Source: Sporosarcina sp. HYO08
GTDB lineage: Bacteria > Bacillota > Bacilli > Bacillales_A > Planococcaceae
Length of the DNA stretch: 64,000 nucleotides
Reading direction: 5' to 3'
Assembly: GCF_001563475.1 (NCBI RefSeq)
Contig: NZ_LPUT01000012.1
Location: forward strand, 124,001-188,000
In this document: one piece after another, positions 51,041 through 59,138 of the stretch
Numbering within the stretch: the first letter of the stretch is position 1
How the letters are laid out: every line of letters begins with the position of its first letter
Notes under the pieces: model-generated
What the model saw: only the letters and a program-made list of their open reading frames with translations
What the model was told of the DNA's origin: nothing
Databases searched by the model: none
Position numbers and translations under genes: made by a program

Positions 51041-52856
51041 AACGATTCGTAAACCATTTGGCTATGAGCCGATTTTGACGAAAGAGGATATCCGAGGGCA
51101 AACACGCAAGAAAAAAGAACGTGCCAGTGATTGGAAATCTGTACTTTTCCGTATTTGGCAACTCGTCGATGAACAGCGGGGCCTGCTCATTATGGTACTC
51201 GCATTCGTCTTCGTAAGTTCGGCACTTACGCTATTAGGTCCGCTATTAATCGGTAAAATCATTGACCATTATATCGTGCCGATGAGATTTGACGGGTTAG
51301 TGGGGGCAATCGGGCTGTTAATTGTTATTTATATCGTCTTATCGACAGCTACTTATTTGCAAAACTTCTGGATGGTCGGGATCGCTCAACAAACCATTTA
51401 TCGTTTACGTACAAACTTATTTGCTCATCTTCAACAATTGCCGATCACATTTTTTGATAAACGGCAGCACGGCGAATTAATGAGCAGAATGACAAATGAT
51501 ATCGAAAATGTAAGTCAGACGTTAAATACGTCTTTCATACAGGTGTTTTCCAGTATCTTGACGTTAACAGGCACGCTTGCCGTTATGCTTTATTTAAGTC
51601 CATTATTAACACTTATTACAATGATTATCGTGCCGGTCATGTTTACAGCGATTCGCTGGATTACGAGGCGAACGGGCCTACTCTATAAGGAACAGCAGCA
51701 AGCGCTCGGCGAATTAAATGGCATGATTGAAGAGACGATTTCAGGCCAGCGTATTGTGAAAGCTTTTTCACAAGAAGAACGGGTAATGGAAGAGTTCTCT
51801 ATTAAAAGTGAACGGCTTCGTCAAACGGGGTTTTGGGCATTGACATATTCAGGGTTTATTCCGAAAGTGATGAACTTGTTGAATAACGCTGCTTTTGCGA
51901 TCGTTGCGGGTGTTGGTGGATTGTTAGTGTTAAAAGGGGACGGATTGGTGACGATTGGTACGATTGTTATTTTTTCAGAACTTGCCCGTCAATTTACCCG
52001 TCCTTTGAATGACTTGGCGAACCAGTTGAATACGGTGCTTTCAGCAATTGCAGGTGCCGAACGGGTATTTAAAATGATGGATGAGCCCATTGAGAAAGAT
52101 GATGCAACGACATATGCGGACCGCAAGTTAATAGGAGATGTCTCATTTAAAGAGGTGTCATTTAGTTATTCGGGGGAAGAGGATCACGATACGATTAAAA
52201 ACATGTCATTTCACGTCAAGTCAGGTGAAACAGCAGCTTTTGTCGGGGCAACGGGGGCGGGGAAAACAACTGTCATGCAATTGCTAGCTCGTTTTTACGA
52301 AGTTGATCAAGGGGTAATTTTAATAGATGGGGTTCCCATCCAAGAACTTCCTCGGCACACATTGCGTAGCCAAATGGCTTTCGTGTTGCAGGATCCGTTT
52401 TTATTTGAAGCGGCAGTATTGGAAAACATTCGCTATGGGAAATTAGATGCGACCGATGAGGAAGTCATAGAGGCTGCGAAAAAGGCGAATGCGCATTCCT
52501 TCATTACCCGACTTGAAAATGGTTATGATACGGTGCTCACTTTAGATGGCGGCGAATTGTCGCAAGGTCAAAGGCAGCTGCTATCGATTGCACGTGCACT
52601 TGTAGCGGATCCAGTCATTCTTTTGCTGGATGAAGCAACAAGCAGTATCGATACCGTAACAGAGCTTGAAATCCAAGAAGCACTTGAGCGGTTAATGAAA
52701 GGAAGAACAAGCTTTGTCATCGCGCATCGTTTGAATACGGTTCGTAAAGCAGATATCGTTTTCGTGTTAGATCAAGGAAATCTGATTGAATCGGGCAGTC
52801 AGCAGGAGCTGATTGAACGAAAAGGTATCTATTACGATATGTTGAGGCAATCCTGA
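51033..52856 (+). CDS. Heterodimeric ABC exporter, catalytic half (YfiC-like)
   Basis: 607-aa partner. An N-terminal cytoplasmic extension of about 45 residues precedes the six helices. The ATPase has Walker A GATGAGKTT, Walker B ILLLDEATSSID with the catalytic Glu and H-loop IAHRLNT, but the signature is altered to LSQGQ. Paired with the preceding subunit, one site is fully canonical (this Walker B with the other LSGGQ) and one is degenerate (Asp with LSQGQ). TTG start after GGGGGGAG. Multidrug export is likely but the substrate is unknown. Confidence 0.91.
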   Translation: MFKTIRKPFGYEPILTKEDIRGQTRKKKERASDWKSVLFRIWQLVDEQRGLLIMVLAFVFVSSALTLLGPLLIGKIIDHYIVPMRFDGLVGAIGLLIVIYIVLSTATYLQNFWMVGIAQQTIYRLRTNLFAHLQQLPITFFDKRQHGELMSRMTNDIENVSQTLNTSFIQVFSSILTLTGTLAVMLYLSPLLTLITMIIVPVMFTAIRWITRRTGLLYKEQQQALGELNGMIEETISGQRIVKAFSQEERVMEEFSIKSERLRQTGFWALTYSGFIPKVMNLLNNAAFAIVAGVGGLLVLKGDGLVTIGTIVIFSELARQFTRPLNDLANQLNTVLSAIAGAERVFKMMDEPIEKDDATTYADRKLIGDVSFKEVSFSYSGEEDHDTIKNMSFHVKSGETAAFVGATGAGKTTVMQLLARFYEVDQGVILIDGVPIQELPRHTLRSQMAFVLQDPFLFEAAVLENIRYGKLDATDEEVIEAAKKANAHSFITRLENGYDTVLTLDGGELSQGQRQLLSIARALVADPVILLLDEATSSIDTVTELEIQEALERLMKGRTSFVIAHRLNTVRKADIVFVLDQGNLIESGSQQELIERKGIYYDMLRQS

Positions 52857-52864
52857 TCGGAAAA

Positions 52865-52901
52865 GCTGTATGCATGTCCATGCATTAGGTATGCATACAG
52901 C
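52865..52901 (+). terminator. Perfect hairpin after the ABC exporter genes
   Basis: GCTGTATGCAT (52865-52875) and ATGCATACAGC (52891-52901) form an 11-bp stem. A third ATGCAT lies in the loop, so alternative pairing is possible. No T tract follows on the plus strand, so termination is only probable. Confidence 0.55.
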
Positions 52902-52921
52902 GCTGATTCCGACTAAGACTG

Positions 52922-52949
52922 TTGTCTTTTGTATTTGTTATGCTATAAT
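52922..52949 (+). promoter_or_regulatory. Promoter of tRNA-Ala
   Basis: TTGTCT, 16 bases, then TATAAT, with an extended TGC before the -10 element, about 20 bases before the tRNA. Confidence 0.7.
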
Positions 52950-52969
52950 ACTACTAGAAACAAATTTTC

Positions 52970-53042
<73 letters not shown>

Positions 53043-53050
53043 TATATTTT

Positions 53051-53082
53051 AAAGTCCAGATTTCATTATCTGGACTTTTTTT
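53051..53082 (+). terminator. Terminator after tRNA-Ala
   Basis: AAAGTCCAGAT pairs with ATCTGGACTTT around TTCATT, followed by T7 in total. Confidence 0.93.
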
Positions 53083-53207
53083 AATTTCATTGTTGCATGA
53101 TTATGTAGAAAAATGCATGAATATAACACAACCTAATGAATGTTGTCGTCGCCAGACTAACTAGCAATTAACAAGATATTATATTTTCCCACTATTTAAA
53201 AAGTTAA

Positions 53208-53259
53208 TAGACAAAAATTCGGCTTTAAACTATACTAATAGTCAACGCTTGGCAGCGTT
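53208..53259 (+). promoter_or_regulatory. Promoter with palindromic operator upstream of the amidinotransferase-like gene
   Basis: TAGACA, 17 bases, TATACT (53208-53236) is a good sigma-A promoter. The palindrome AACGCT-TGGC-AGCGTT (53244-53259) begins where transcription should start, a usual repressor site. The first part, AACGCTTGG, recurs at 54304-54312 before the transporter genes. Confidence 0.6.
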
Positions 53260-53295
53260 TACAAACAAGATCTGGGCATAAGGGGGAGTATTCGA

Positions 53296-54273
53296 ATGAG
53301 TAATATTGAAGTTCCAGTAAAGGTGAAAGTGCAAGGGGAAAGATGGTTTCCATCTGAAAAAACATTTGCAGAAGATATGAAGGAATTATGGGGAGATTGG
53401 TACTGTGACTCAGAAGTTGGAAAACTAAGAGATGTTATTATGCGCAGACCGGGCAAGGAAGTCGAGTATATTACGCAAGAGAATTATGGCGATTTTCGTT
53501 GGAAAGCACCGATGGATATCGAAAAAGCGCGGGCGCAGCATGATGCATTGACAGATATTTACCGTGCGCACGGCGTCAATGTTCACTATGTTGAAAATCA
53601 ACGCGAAGACCGACCGAACGCTTTATTTATGAGAGACCAAGTTTTCATGACGCCTGAAGGAGCGATTCTTTGCCGAAACGGGATTTCCGCGCGCCGCGGA
53701 GAAGAGCGCTACACAGCAGAGACGTTAAGTAAACTCGGTGTGCCAATTATTAAAACAATTAACGGGGAAGGGTGGTTTGACGGCGCTTGCGGGATGTGGA
53801 TTGACCGTCAAACAGTTATTTTAGGGACAAGCGCCCGGGCGAACAAAAAAGGGGTCGAACAAGTAGAGTCTGAGCTTAGAAACATTGGTGTGACGGATAT
53901 TATTAATTTCCAAATTCCATATGGCCATGCTCATCTCGATGGATTGATGAACATTGCCGATAAAAAGACGGCAGTTTTATTCCCTTGGCAAGTTCCATAC
54001 GATGTTGTGAAACAATTGCTGGATCGTGATTTTACAATTGTTGAAGCAACGAACTTCGAGGAAATTAAATGGGGATCTTGTATGAACTTCGTAGCCCTTG
54101 AGCCTGGAAAAGTTGTCATGCCAGGGGGCAACCCAGAAACGAAGGCGAAAATGGAAGATGTCGGCATTGAAGTCATCGAGGCGGACATGAGCGAAATCTT
54201 AAAAGGATGGGGAGCCATCCACTGTATGACTGCATTTTTGAAACGTGACCCGATCGGTTCGTTGGATGAATAA
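53296..54273 (+). CDS. Amidinotransferase/arginine deiminase-superfamily enzyme
   Basis: 325-aa member of the guanidino-group-modifying (GME) fold. Probable catalytic residues are the acid in GWFDGAC, His and Asp in HAHLDGL, and the nucleophile Cys near the C-terminus in WGAIHCMTAF. RDQVFMTPEGAILCR contributes the substrate-binding Asp. Such enzymes transfer, hydrolyse or deiminate guanidino groups (glycine amidinotransferase, dimethylarginine hydrolase, arginine deiminase). The exact reaction cannot be read from the sequence. The next three genes are a polar amino acid importer, so the substrate is probably an imported guanidino compound. ATG 53296 after AAGGGGGAG. Confidence 0.82.
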   Translation: MSNIEVPVKVKVQGERWFPSEKTFAEDMKELWGDWYCDSEVGKLRDVIMRRPGKEVEYITQENYGDFRWKAPMDIEKARAQHDALTDIYRAHGVNVHYVENQREDRPNALFMRDQVFMTPEGAILCRNGISARRGEERYTAETLSKLGVPIIKTINGEGWFDGACGMWIDRQTVILGTSARANKKGVEQVESELRNIGVTDIINFQIPYGHAHLDGLMNIADKKTAVLFPWQVPYDVVKQLLDRDFTIVEATNFEEIKWGSCMNFVALEPGKVVMPGGNPETKAKMEDVGIEVIEADMSEILKGWGAIHCMTAFLKRDPIGSLDE

Positions 54274-54310
54274 TAGAATTGAACGTTAAAGAATGCAAGT
54301 GTGAACGCTT

Positions 54311-54346
54311 GGTGATTTGGCGGTCTTGCTGCCAAGTCACCTTTTT
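54311..54346 (+). terminator. Terminator or attenuator between the amidinotransferase-like gene and the importer operon
   Basis: GGTGATTTGGC pairs with GCCAAGTCACC (one G-T pair) followed by TTTTT. The importer genes follow in the same direction, so partial read-through or a second promoter is needed. Confidence 0.8.
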
Positions 54347-54378
54347 AACTAAAAAAACCATAAAAGGGGGAAAAGACT

Positions 54379-55212
54379 ATGAAAAGAGCACTATTATTTC
54401 TTTTGATGAGTCTCATTTTAGTCCTTTCAGCTTGTAGTGATGCGAGCAGCGGCAGCGGTGGGGGAGAAGAGGCAGGTCCATCAACGATTGATAAAGTTTT
54501 AAAAAATAAAAAGCTAGTCGTTGGAACAGCGCCGGGGTATTTCCCATTTGAAATGAAAGACAAAAAAGGCGAGTTTATTGGCTACGATATTGATGTTGCA
54601 AGAGCGATTGCAGAAGCATTAGGCGTTGAAATTGAATTTAAGCAGTTTGGTTTTGACGGATTGATCCCGGCACTGAATACGGGGGAAATCGATATTATTC
54701 TTGCGGGTATGACGATTCGTGGGGATCGTGCGTTAGCGGTTAGCTTTGCGAACCCTTATTTCTCAACTGGACAAGTACTTATGCTTCCAAAAGGTGATAC
54801 AACAACGAAGTCATGGGAAGATTTGGATAAACCAGGCAAGAAAATTGCAGTCTCACTTGGAACAACAGGCGCACTATTAGCGAAACAGTTATTTAAAGAA
54901 GCAACAGTTCAAGACTTTGATGACTTCCCTTCAGCAGGTATGGCGCTGACGCAAGGTCAAGCGGACGGAGTCGTTTATGATGAACCGGCAATTCGTACAT
55001 TTGAGCAAATGCACGAAGAAAGCGTAAAAGGCGTTTACGATCTGATCTCTGTGGAAGAGCTTGGAATTGCTGTAAAATATAATGATTTACGTACTGTTCA
55101 ATGGTTAAATTCATTCTTGGCATCATATAAAGGAAGTCCGAAAGAGTTAGAGTCGTTTGATAAATGGTTCACAAATATCGATTGGATGGATGATGTAGAG
55201 CCGAAGGAATAA
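54379..55212 (+). CDS. Polar amino acid ABC transporter substrate-binding lipoprotein
   Basis: 277-aa lipoprotein with lipobox LVLSAC (about residue 19) and a Gly/Ser linker, then a type II binding fold (SBP_bac_3): LVVGTAPGYFPFEMKDKKGEFIGYDIDVARAIAEALG, IIPALNTGEIDIILAGMTI-like segment and VVYDEPAI. This is the glutamine/arginine/histidine class. It delivers the ligand to the permease encoded next. The ATG follows AAAGGGGG. Confidence 0.9.
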   Translation: MKRALLFLLMSLILVLSACSDASSGSGGGEEAGPSTIDKVLKNKKLVVGTAPGYFPFEMKDKKGEFIGYDIDVARAIAEALGVEIEFKQFGFDGLIPALNTGEIDIILAGMTIRGDRALAVSFANPYFSTGQVLMLPKGDTTTKSWEDLDKPGKKIAVSLGTTGALLAKQLFKEATVQDFDDFPSAGMALTQGQADGVVYDEPAIRTFEQMHEESVKGVYDLISVEELGIAVKYNDLRTVQWLNSFLASYKGSPKELESFDKWFTNIDWMDDVEPKE

Positions 55213-55234
55213 TTCTGCTCTCAGCTGCAAGGCA

Positions 55235-55260
55235 TCGGATCAGACAAATGTCTGATCCGA
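55235..55260 (+). terminator. Stem-loop after the binding-protein gene
   Basis: CGGATCAGAC-AAAT-GTCTGATCCG is perfect, with one more T-A pair outside. No T tract follows. As with the branched-chain importer, it probably stabilises the binding-protein mRNA and reduces downstream expression. Confidence 0.7.
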
Positions 55261-55311
55261 AATTCCTCTTAAGTAGCTGGTATATGGGATCGTTTTAAGG
55301 GGGAACGGAAG

Positions 55312-55968
55312 ATGGGTACAAATTGGAATGTCATCAGTCAAAATCTAGATTTATTTATAGAAGGTGTTATTTTAACGTTACAGATTTCGGCTTTAGCATT
55401 AGTGATTAGTATTCCAATTGGGATTCTGCTTGGTTTATGCCGGATTTCTAGAAATAAAATTGTTTCCTTTATTGCGACTGCTTATATAGAAGTCATGCGG
55501 GGCGTTCCACTTCTCGTACTTCTTTTCTGGATCTTCTTTGTTCTTGGGAGATCATTATCACTTGGACCGTATTGGTCTGCAGTGCTCGGACTTGCCTTTT
55601 TCTCAGCAGCATTCGTAGCGGAAATTATTCGCGCAGGGATTCAATCTGTTCCGCGCGGACAAATGGAAGCGGCTCGTTCTTCGGGGATGAGTTATATTCA
55701 GGCGATGAAACTGATCATTTTACCGCAAGCTTTTCGTAAAGTTTTACCGCCATTGGCATCACAGTTTATTATACTGATTAAAGATTCTTCATTAGTATCT
55801 GTTATTTCTGTTGTAGACTTGACGCTTATAACGAAAAATTTAGTAGCGACAACATTCCGTCCGCTTGAAATTTGGACATTCGTTGCACTCCTATATTTTG
55901 TCATTACATTCTCATTGTCTCGTTTTATCGGATATTTTGAAAAGAAATTTATGAAGAATGAATACTAA
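55312..55968 (+). CDS. Polar amino acid ABC transporter permease
   Basis: 218-aa His/Glu/Gln/Arg-type permease with five helices. TLQISALALVISIPIGILLGL near the N-terminus and the EAA loop (GQMEAARSSGMSYIQAMKLIILPQAFRKVLPPL) that docks on the ATPase are typical. Only one permease gene, so it should homodimerise. ATG after AAGGGGGAACGG. Confidence 0.93.
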   Translation: MGTNWNVISQNLDLFIEGVILTLQISALALVISIPIGILLGLCRISRNKIVSFIATAYIEVMRGVPLLVLLFWIFFVLGRSLSLGPYWSAVLGLAFFSAAFVAEIIRAGIQSVPRGQMEAARSSGMSYIQAMKLIILPQAFRKVLPPLASQFIILIKDSSLVSVISVVDLTLITKNLVATTFRPLEIWTFVALLYFVITFSLSRFIGYFEKKFMKNEY

Positions 55969-56004
55969 TTGTTATGGACTAGGTTTGTGTAAGGGGTGTT
56001 TTAC

Positions 56005-56733
56005 ATGATTTCAATTAAGAATGTCAATAAATCGTTCGGAGATCACATGGTATTGACGGACGTAACGTTAGAAATTCCTAAATCGAATGTAGTAGCAGTT
56101 ATTGGTCCCAGTGGTGCCGGTAAATCGACATTGATCCGAACGCTGAATGCACTTGAGCCAATTGATAATGGAGAGATCATCGTAGATAATATCTCGATTC
56201 ATGATAAGAAAACGGATATTAATAAGGCGCGAGCCAATATCGGATTCGTGTTTCAAAGCTTTAACTTATATCCTTTCCTGACGGCGCTACAAAATGTTAC
56301 GCTTGCACCGATGAAAGTAAAAGGTATGAGTAAAGAAGCTGCTGAAAAAAGAGGGAAAGAGCTGTTATCATCCTTAGGGTTGGGCGATAAATTCGATGCG
56401 TTCCCGGGAAGATTATCAGGAGGGCAGCAACAGCGTGTTGCGATCGCACGCGCACTTGCGATGGATCCACAAGTGATGCTCTTTGACGAACCGACTTCTG
56501 CGCTTGACCCGGAGATGGTCAATGAAGTGCTTGACGCGATTCGTAAATTAGCACATGACGGAATGACGATGATCGTTGTGACGCACGAAATGGGCTTCGC
56601 GAAAGAGATTTGTGACGAAATCGTCTTCATGGCGGATGGGAAAATTGTAGAAGTCGCACCACCATCCAAGTTTTTTACCAATCCGGATTCAGAGCGTGCA
56701 AAAAACTTTTTATCAAAAGTGTTAAATCATTAA
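56005..56733 (+). CDS. Polar amino acid ABC transporter ATPase (GlnQ-like)
   Basis: 242-aa ATPase. Walker [11 protein letters not shown]-loop [22 protein letters not shown], signature [15 protein letters not shown], Walker [17 protein letters not shown] and H-loop VTHEMGFA are all canonical. ATG 56005 is preferred to GTG 55996 because AAGGGG (55991-55996) is correctly spaced only for the ATG. Last gene of the importer operon. Confidence 0.95.
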   Translation: MISIKNVNKSFGDHMVLTDVTLEIPKSNVVAVIGPSGAGKSTLIRTLNALEPIDNGEIIVDNISIHDKKTDINKARANIGFVFQSFNLYPFLTALQNVTLAPMKVKGMSKEAAEKRGKELLSSLGLGDKFDAFPGRLSGGQQQRVAIARALAMDPQVMLFDEPTSALDPEMVNEVLDAIRKLAHDGMTMIVVTHEMGFAKEICDEIVFMADGKIVEVAPPSKFFTNPDSERAKNFLSKVLNH

Positions 56734-56738
56734 TGAGC

Positions 56739-56772
56739 AAAAACATTGGACAACATTCTGTCCAATGTTTTT
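56739..56772 (+). terminator. Terminator after the importer operon
   Basis: AAAAACATTGGACA pairs perfectly with TGTCCAATGTTTTT around ACATTC. Confidence 0.93.
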
Positions 56773-56794
56773 AGTTTTCTACTAACCAAATTAT

Positions 56795-56872
56795 ATGGAA
56801 GTGGATGTATCGATCCGGTTAAAGTGGGCGTTCAACGTATTCCTGTGCCTCCTTCCTCATACGATGACGTAA
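56795..56872 (+). CDS. Possible 25-codon leader ORF overlapping the ribosome site of the amidase gene
   Basis: ATG at 56795 opens a 25-codon frame (begins [10 protein letters not shown]) whose stop TAA at 56870-56872 overlaps the AAGGAGG ribosome site of the next gene. Ribosomes finishing it would open the hairpin that hides that site. It has no ribosome site of its own, so expression is doubtful. Confidence 0.2.
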   Translation: MEVDVSIRLKWAFNVFLCLLPHTMT

Positions 56873-56877
56873 GGAGG
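56848..56877 (+). promoter_or_regulatory. Hairpin that sequesters the ribosome site of the Amidase_6 gene
   Basis: CCTCCTT (56848-56854) is the exact complement of AAGGAGG (56871-56877), the ribosome site of the next gene. Between them TCAT-ACG-ATGA forms an inner stem. The mRNA should fold with the ribosome site closed, so translation likely needs an opening event such as a ligand, temperature, a helper protein or upstream translation. Confidence 0.6.
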
Positions 56878-56885
56878 GATTTTGG

Positions 56886-57371
56886 ATGTATGATCGGATG
56901 GCGGCAGTTCGCTATGCAGATCAATGGTGGGATAAACGAAACCCGGCATTTCCGGCGTTTGACGTCGATTGTACAAATTATATTTCACAATGTTTACTGG
57001 CTGGCGGTGCGCCGATGCATGGCTATCCGAATCGGGAAAGAGGATGGTGGTTGAGGGGCGGAAATTGGAGCTTTAGCTGGTCAACGGCTCATTCGTTGCG
57101 TTGGTATTTAGGCACTTCCAAAAAAGGTCTAACAGCCAGACAAGTTTCATCGGCTGATCAACTAGATTTAGGAGATGTCATCGCCTATGATTTTACCGGT
57201 GATGGTCGATACGATCATTCTACGATTGTTACCGCAAAAGATGGTTCCGTACCACTCGTCAACGCGCATACGTATAATGCCCAGCATCGTCACTGGGCCT
57301 ATAAAGATTCCTATGCCTATTCACCAAGTGCCAAATATGTCTTTTTTAAAATCAATGACCAATTTTCATAA
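56886..57371 (+). CDS. Small stand-alone Amidase_6 domain protein
   Basis: 161 aa consisting almost only of an Amidase_6 (CHAP/NlpC-like cysteine peptidase superfamily) domain: [36 protein letters not shown] with the likely nucleophile Cys, then [19 protein letters not shown] with the His, and VNAHTYN. The family usually sits at the end of larger secreted proteins. Here there is no signal peptide and no extra domain, so it may be cytoplasmic or spore-associated. ATG 56886 follows AAGGAGGG, which is locked in a hairpin. Confidence 0.85.
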   Translation: MYDRMAAVRYADQWWDKRNPAFPAFDVDCTNYISQCLLAGGAPMHGYPNRERGWWLRGGNWSFSWSTAHSLRWYLGTSKKGLTARQVSSADQLDLGDVIAYDFTGDGRYDHSTIVTAKDGSVPLVNAHTYNAQHRHWAYKDSYAYSPSAKYVFFKINDQFS

Positions 57372-57375
57372 AACA

Positions 57376-57410
57376 TTCGGCGCTTGCGGACTCCTCCTGC
57401 AAGCGCCGAA
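57376..57410. terminator. Bidirectional hairpin between the Amidase_6 and degV genes
   Basis: TTCGGCGCTTGC pairs perfectly with GCAAGCGCCGAA (12 bp). Short T tract (ATTTTA) on the plus side. It separates converging genes. Confidence 0.8.
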
Positions 57411-57447
57411 GCATTTTAAGGGAAAGATTTTTAACCGCCTTAGATTA

Positions 57448-58293
57448 TCAATCGAACCATAAAATCCCCAATGTTCCTTCGCCGCCATGGACAGCTAGTA
57501 TGGAGCCAATCTCTCCAATTTCCACTTCAAGGTCGGGGATTTGCTCGGAAATCAAGTTTTTCAAGTGAGTTGCTTTATCGAAAATATTGCCGTGCATTAA
57601 ATAGATTTTTTTTCGGCCCGCATGATGGCTCTCTACAACTCGGTCGACTAAATATTGCAAAGCCCGTTTTTCAGAACGAACTTTATCAATCGCTTGTAAA
57701 CGCCCATCACTCATAATTTGGACGATCGGCTTCACTTTTAATAGACTGCCAAGGTAAAATTGAATGCTGCTCATTCTGCCACCCTTGTATAATTGATCCA
57801 AACTTCCAATTAAAATATAGTTATGAAGCGTTCCCGCCAGTTTTTCAAGATGTTCTTTAATTTCTGTGATGGTTGAACCAGTTTCCAGCATCTTTATGCC
57901 ATCAGTTACAAGTTTTGTCATTCCGTAGGAAAGTGCTTTCGAATCGATGCACGTTACTGGGAAATTTGCAATGTCCGCACCTGCGCGGGAGGATGAAAGT
58001 GTTCCGCTTAACTCACTAGAAATATGAATCGCGATCGCTTGTTCATAGTTTTCGGCTAGTTTTTTGTAAAGCTCTGCAAATTCACCAACAGCCGGTTGAG
58101 ATGTTTTAGGTGATTCTTTGGAAGCTTTTATTTTCTCGTACAATTCGGCAGTACTTAAATCAATACTATCGACATATTGTTTTTCACCGAAGTGTATATT
58201 TAAAGGGACGACATATACATCGGGATGCTGTTTTAAGCTCTCTGGAATATATGCCGTACTGTCTAAAACCCATGCAAGAGGTTTTTTAGTCAT
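57448..58293 (-). CDS. DegV family (fatty acid-binding) protein
   Basis: 281 aa. DegV-family two-domain protein: WVLDSTAYIPES near the N-terminus, KTSQPAVGEF and HISSELSGTLSSSRAGA around the lipid head group, DSKALSYGM, and GSLDQLYKGGRMS / LLKVKPIV in the second half. Relatives (FakB) hold a fatty acid for the kinase FakA. No fakA is nearby. ATG start; single-gene unit. Confidence 0.92.
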   Translation of the reverse strand: MTKKPLAWVLDSTAYIPESLKQHPDVYVVPLNIHFGEKQYVDSIDLSTAELYEKIKASKESPKTSQPAVGEFAELYKKLAENYEQAIAIHISSELSGTLSSSRAGADIANFPVTCIDSKALSYGMTKLVTDGIKMLETGSTITEIKEHLEKLAGTLHNYILIGSLDQLYKGGRMSSIQFYLGSLLKVKPIVQIMSDGRLQAIDKVRSEKRALQYLVDRVVESHHAGRKKIYLMHGNIFDKATHLKNLISEQIPDLEVEIGEIGSILAVHGGEGTLGILWFD

Positions 58294-58475
58294 AAATTGT
58301 ATCCATCCTTGTCATCAAATTAGTAATTGAATCATTATACCATGAATACTAATTTAAAAGACTTAGGAATGTTGAATAAGTAGAATAGTATAAGCAATAG
58401 AGACTATTATTGTCACAAAACCGCAAAGTTTCAATTTTTGAGCTATACTATTGATGACAATATAAAAAAGGGGCA

Positions 58476-59063
58476 ATGAACATGATCGGTCAAGCTTTAT
58501 CTGTCAGGGAAGCGATCGTCACAAGACGTTCGGTAAAAAATTTTAATGGACAACCGGTTGATGCGGAAAGCATTACTCGAATATTAGAAGATGCAGTGTG
58601 GGCGCCAAACCATGGTCATCGTAATCCATGGCGATTTATCGTTGCAGCTGAAAAAGACTATGGAAAGCTATTAGAGGTGCTACGCGAATTTGGTGTGCCG
58701 AAATGGCAAGAACTTTCTGAAGAAGATCTTGAAAAGCAAATGAAGAAATTTACGAATCCAGGTGCTGCTGTATTTGTAGTTGTGCCGGAAGATGCGCGTC
58801 AAAAAGAACGATTGGAAGATTATGCGGCGGCAAGCATGCTCATCCAAAATGCACAGCTTCTTGCGTGGGATGAAGGCATTGGAACATGCTGGAAAACGCC
58901 AGCTTTCTTAGACAATCCAAAGTTTAGAGAAGCGCTTGGCGTCGAGCAAGGTGAACGTATTATTAGCATGTTGCAATTTGGTTATTTTGATGAAGCGCCA
59001 AAAAGCCGTCCACGTAAACCGTTAAATGAAGTCGTCACATATTTTGGACGAGATTCCGAGTAA
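58476..59063 (+). CDS. Nitroreductase family protein
   Basis: 195-aa FMN-dependent NAD(P)H oxidoreductase. The N-terminal RRSVKNFNGQPV is the FMN phosphate-binding segment, APNHGHRNPWRFIVA and AAASMLIQNAQLLAWDEGIGTCWKT follow, and LQFGYFDEAPKSRPRKPL ends the fold. Closer to the YdjA/NfnB-like short group. The substrate is unknown. ATG after AAAAGGGG. Confidence 0.9.
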   Translation: MNMIGQALSVREAIVTRRSVKNFNGQPVDAESITRILEDAVWAPNHGHRNPWRFIVAAEKDYGKLLEVLREFGVPKWQELSEEDLEKQMKKFTNPGAAVFVVVPEDARQKERLEDYAAASMLIQNAQLLAWDEGIGTCWKTPAFLDNPKFREALGVEQGERIISMLQFGYFDEAPKSRPRKPLNEVVTYFGRDSE

Positions 59064-59086
59064 TCGTTAAGTAAAAGGTTATCCCA

Positions 59087-59128
59087 GAAGAGCCTGGCTC
59101 CACTAAAAGGTGCCGGGCTCTTCGTTTT
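59087..59128. terminator. Bidirectional terminator after the nitroreductase gene
   Basis: GAAGAGCCTGGC pairs with GCCGGGCTCTTC (one mismatch or G-T pair), then GTTTTGGG. It faces the converging dipeptidase gene. Confidence 0.78.
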
Positions 59129-59138
59129 GGGACAATCC

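Noticed and set aside
56746..57054. 102-codon plus-strand frame overlapping the Amidase_6 gene
   Set aside because: It starts inside the terminator of the ATPase gene, has no ribosome site and runs in another frame through a clear domain gene.
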